From Deltaproteobacteria bacterium (GTDB lineage Bacteria; Desulfobacterota; Desulfuromonadia; Geobacterales; DSM-12255): 6,903 nucleotides of DNA. The notes under the pieces are model-generated. The model was given only the letters and a program-made list of their open reading frames with translations. It was not told the origin of the DNA and searched no databases. The position numbers and the translations under genes were made by a program. Positions 5,529 to 6,903 of this stretch are shown here, piece after piece. The stretch covers positions 1 to 6,903 of the forward strand of contig JAGFXN010000086.1 of the NCBI GenBank assembly GCA_017861215.1, read 5' to 3'. Position 1 is the stretch's first letter; every line of letters begins with the position of its first letter.

Positions 5529-6770
5529 ATGTCCCGACTACAGGGGGAGATAGTTGACAGGGAGCGCGCTATCGAGCTGCTGCCGGGAAACCGGGTCACT
5601 CTGCTGCAGAATGGAGAAGCCTATTTTACGGCGCTCGAAGCGGCAATTGACCGGGCAGTTCATGAAATATATCTTGAAACGTATATATATAAAAATGACT
5701 CCACAGGGCTACGGATCGGGGCAGCGCTGCAACGGGCGGCCCGGCGGGGCGTAAAGGCCCATCTGCTGCTCGACGGCTTCGGGTCACAGGACCTGCCGCG
5801 GAGCGTGACGGATGAGCTGCTCGCCGCCGGAGTGGCGGTGGCCTGGTTTCGCAAAAAGATATCTCCCTGGACATTCAAGCGCAAACGCCTGCGGCGCCTG
5901 CACCGGAAAATTGCCGTGGTTGACCGGGACATAGCGTTTGTCGGCGGCATTAATATCGCCGATGACATGAATACAGCCGACCCTGCGCCCTTTCGTTATG
6001 ACTACACTGTGGCGGTGGCGGGACCACTGGTGCAGGTGATCTGTCTCTCCGCCCGGCGGCTCTGGTCACTGGTGGCGTGGACTACTTTTCGTACGGGCAC
6101 TGTCCGGGAAGGGGGCTTGGCAGCAGCTCCCTCTGCCGTCGGTACCATGCAGGCGGGTTTTTTGGTGCGGGATAATTTCCGTCATCGGCGGGATATTGAA
6201 GATGCCTATCTGCGGGCGATCGAACAGGCAAAATTCGAGGTTATTATCGCCAATGCCTATTTTCTGCCGGGGATACAGTTTCGTCATGCCCTTATTGATG
6301 CGGTCGGACGTGGCGTCCGGGTAACCCTGCTGGTGCAGGGGAGGGTAGAATACCTTCTGCAGCATTATGCCACGCGGGCGCTCTACGGCAATTTGCTTGA
6401 TGCGGGCGTCGAAATTCAGGAATACCACGAGAGCTTCATGCACGCCAAAGTTGCGGTCATAGATGAACGCTGGGCAACGGTCGGCTCATCCAATCTTGAT
6501 CCTTTCAGCCTGCTACTGTCACGCGAAGCCAATGTCGTCGTTGACAATGAAGAATTCGCCGGGACGCTTAAGCAGAGTCTGCAGGAGGAGATAGAAAAGG
6601 GGGCGCAGCAGATATCGAAGGAGAACTGGCACCATCAGCCCGCTCCGTTACGGCTCCTGAACTGGCTGAGTTACGGTTTTATGCGGCTGCTGATGGGAAT
6701 CTCGGGGTATGCCGATGGCTACGGGCCGGCCGGGCTGCGTGGACGCCACAGGGACAGACCCGATATCTGA
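5529..6770 (+). CDS. clsB: Cardiolipin synthase ClsB-like, phospholipase D family
   Basis: 413 residues, the length I recall for E. coli ClsB, with two phospholipase D catalytic motifs. The first is H125-R-K127-x4-D132 followed by G-G-I-N; the second is H305-A-K307-x4-D312 followed by G-S-S-N. These histidines carry out phosphatidyl transfer through a covalent intermediate. The known role is making cardiolipin (or phosphatidylglycerol) from phosphatidylglycerol and another phospholipid at the inner membrane. There is no N-terminal membrane span, which separates it from ClsA. A basic stretch K110-R123 (F-K-R-K-R-L-R-R) and a hydrophobic, amphipathic-looking C-terminal segment (about 373-393) may bind the membrane. 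Translation is probably coupled to the membrane-protein gene: AAGGGG sits at that gene's stop, about 12 bases before ATG. The last ~15 residues (G-L-R-G-R-H-R-D-R-P-D-I) look unlike a ClsB end and overlap a possible remnant of another gene, so the natural C-terminus may have been altered. Substrate choice is not proven. Confidence 0.9.
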   Translation: MSRLQGEIVDRERAIELLPGNRVTLLQNGEAYFTALEAAIDRAVHEIYLETYIYKNDSTGLRIGAALQRAARRGVKAHLLLDGFGSQDLPRSVTDELLAAGVAVAWFRKKISPWTFKRKRLRRLHRKIAVVDRDIAFVGGINIADDMNTADPAPFRYDYTVAVAGPLVQVICLSARRLWSLVAWTTFRTGTVREGGLAAAPSAVGTMQAGFLVRDNFRHRRDIEDAYLRAIEQAKFEVIIANAYFLPGIQFRHALIDAVGRGVRVTLLVQGRVEYLLQHYATRALYGNLLDAGVEIQEYHESFMHAKVAVIDERWATVGSSNLDPFSLLLSREANVVVDNEEFAGTLKQSLQEEIEKGAQQISKENWHHQPAPLRLLNWLSYGFMRLLMGISGYADGYGPAGLRGRHRDRPDI

Positions 6771-6871
6771 AACCGGTCTGCGTTGTTCACGGTGCGCCGG
6801 ATGAGTCGGCTCAGGCAAAGGCTGGTATGAAAGCCACGGGTCACGACGTGCAGGTGCATTCTGCTGAATAA
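6740..6871 (+). pseudogene. Possible remnant of an RMMBL (metallo-beta-lactamase RNA-processing) protein C-terminus
   Basis: In a frame offset by one base from the ClsB-like gene, the stretch ending at TAA 6869-6871 reads K-P-V-C-V-V-H-G-A-P-D-E-S-A-Q-A, then A-G-M-K-A-T-G-H-D-V-Q-V-H. This resembles the final 30 residues of beta-CASP/RMMBL proteins, where V-x-V-V-H-G-E-P-E leads to a helix and G-x-x-V-x-V-P before the end. No start codon with a ribosome binding site and no upstream part of such a protein (for example F-S-A-H-A-D) is present; instead the frame runs back into the phospholipase gene. The junction probably lies about 6715-6765. It looks like the tail left after a deletion or rearrangement. 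The match is from memory on a short piece, so it may be chance. Confidence 0.35.
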
Positions 6872-6891
6872 GGGGTAATGCTGGCAGAAAA

Positions 6892-6897
6892 GGGAGG
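6892..6897 (+). promoter_or_regulatory. Ribosome binding site of a gene beginning at or beyond the right edge
   Basis: GGGAGG is followed by ATCGT and then the last base, A, at 6903, the right spacing (five bases) if the next bases are TG. An ATG at 6878 with AAGGGG only two bases upstream is a poorer alternative. The start codon itself lies outside the window, so the gene is inferred only. Confidence 0.35.
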
Positions 6898-6903
6898 ATC
6901 GTA

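Noticed and set aside
5663..5698. AT-rich run with TATATATATA inside the ClsB-like gene, promoter-like
   Set aside because: It encodes conserved residues of the phospholipase D N-terminal region (E-T-Y-I-Y-K) in frame; no gene start follows it.
6811..6845. GGCAAA ... AAAGCCACGGGTC, resembling parts of a GEMM-I riboswitch at the right edge
   Set aside because: The pieces are only 10 bases apart, too close for the intervening GAAA-loop hairpin, and the invariant GACGC is missing; the protein-remnant reading explains the stretch better.
1..6903. CRISPR array, tRNA, complete insertion sequence, toxin-antitoxin or phage-defence genes
   Set aside because: No regularly spaced repeats, cloverleaf-like sequence, transposase or defence-type domains were seen on either strand.

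Overview
The window reads as an ordinary chromosomal stretch from a Gram-negative anaerobe or facultative bacterium. GC content looks to be in the mid-to-high 50s by eye. The gene set fits the Geobacter/Desulfuromonadota group: a cytoplasmic REC-PAS histidine kinase, a B12-binding radical SAM protein of the DUF4070 type, an Old Yellow Enzyme, and a ClsB-like phospholipase D protein with a small membrane-protein partner. This placement is an inference from family style, not from a marker gene. All convincing genes lie on the + strand.

Layout: 1-498 is mostly non-coding. It holds a TATAAT box, a stretch rich in competing hairpins (about 131-216) and one doubtful 67-residue ORF with a good ribosome binding site. 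499-2010 is a soluble sensor kinase whose receiver domain has Glu where the phosphorylated Asp should be. It is followed closely, and perhaps in the same transcript, by a cobalamin-binding radical SAM enzyme (2074-3609). A 276-bp gap (3610-3885) has hairpins and an orphan Shine-Dalgarno-like run but no credible gene. 3886-4950 encodes a YqjM-type ene-reductase with all its signature residues. 5019-5519 encodes a small hydrophobic protein of unknown function, and nine bases after its stop codon begins a cardiolipin-synthase-like protein (5529-6770); these two form a tight pair.

The right edge (6771-6903) contains a piece of open frame that resembles the C-terminal end of a metallo-beta-lactamase-type RNA-processing protein (RMMBL domain) with no body of its own. 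It is probably a gene remnant. A ribosome binding site for a gene beyond the window sits at the very end.

Working together: the membrane protein plus ClsB-like enzyme suggest anionic phospholipid synthesis or remodelling. The radical SAM protein belongs to the broad family that includes the hopanoid C-2 methylase HpnP, so a loose envelope-lipid theme is possible but not shown. The kinase and ene-reductase are not demonstrably linked to it. I saw no CRISPR array, tRNA, rRNA, complete insertion sequence or toxin-antitoxin/defence system. The best candidates for something undescribed are the small membrane partner of ClsB, the degenerate receiver kinase and the structured leader.
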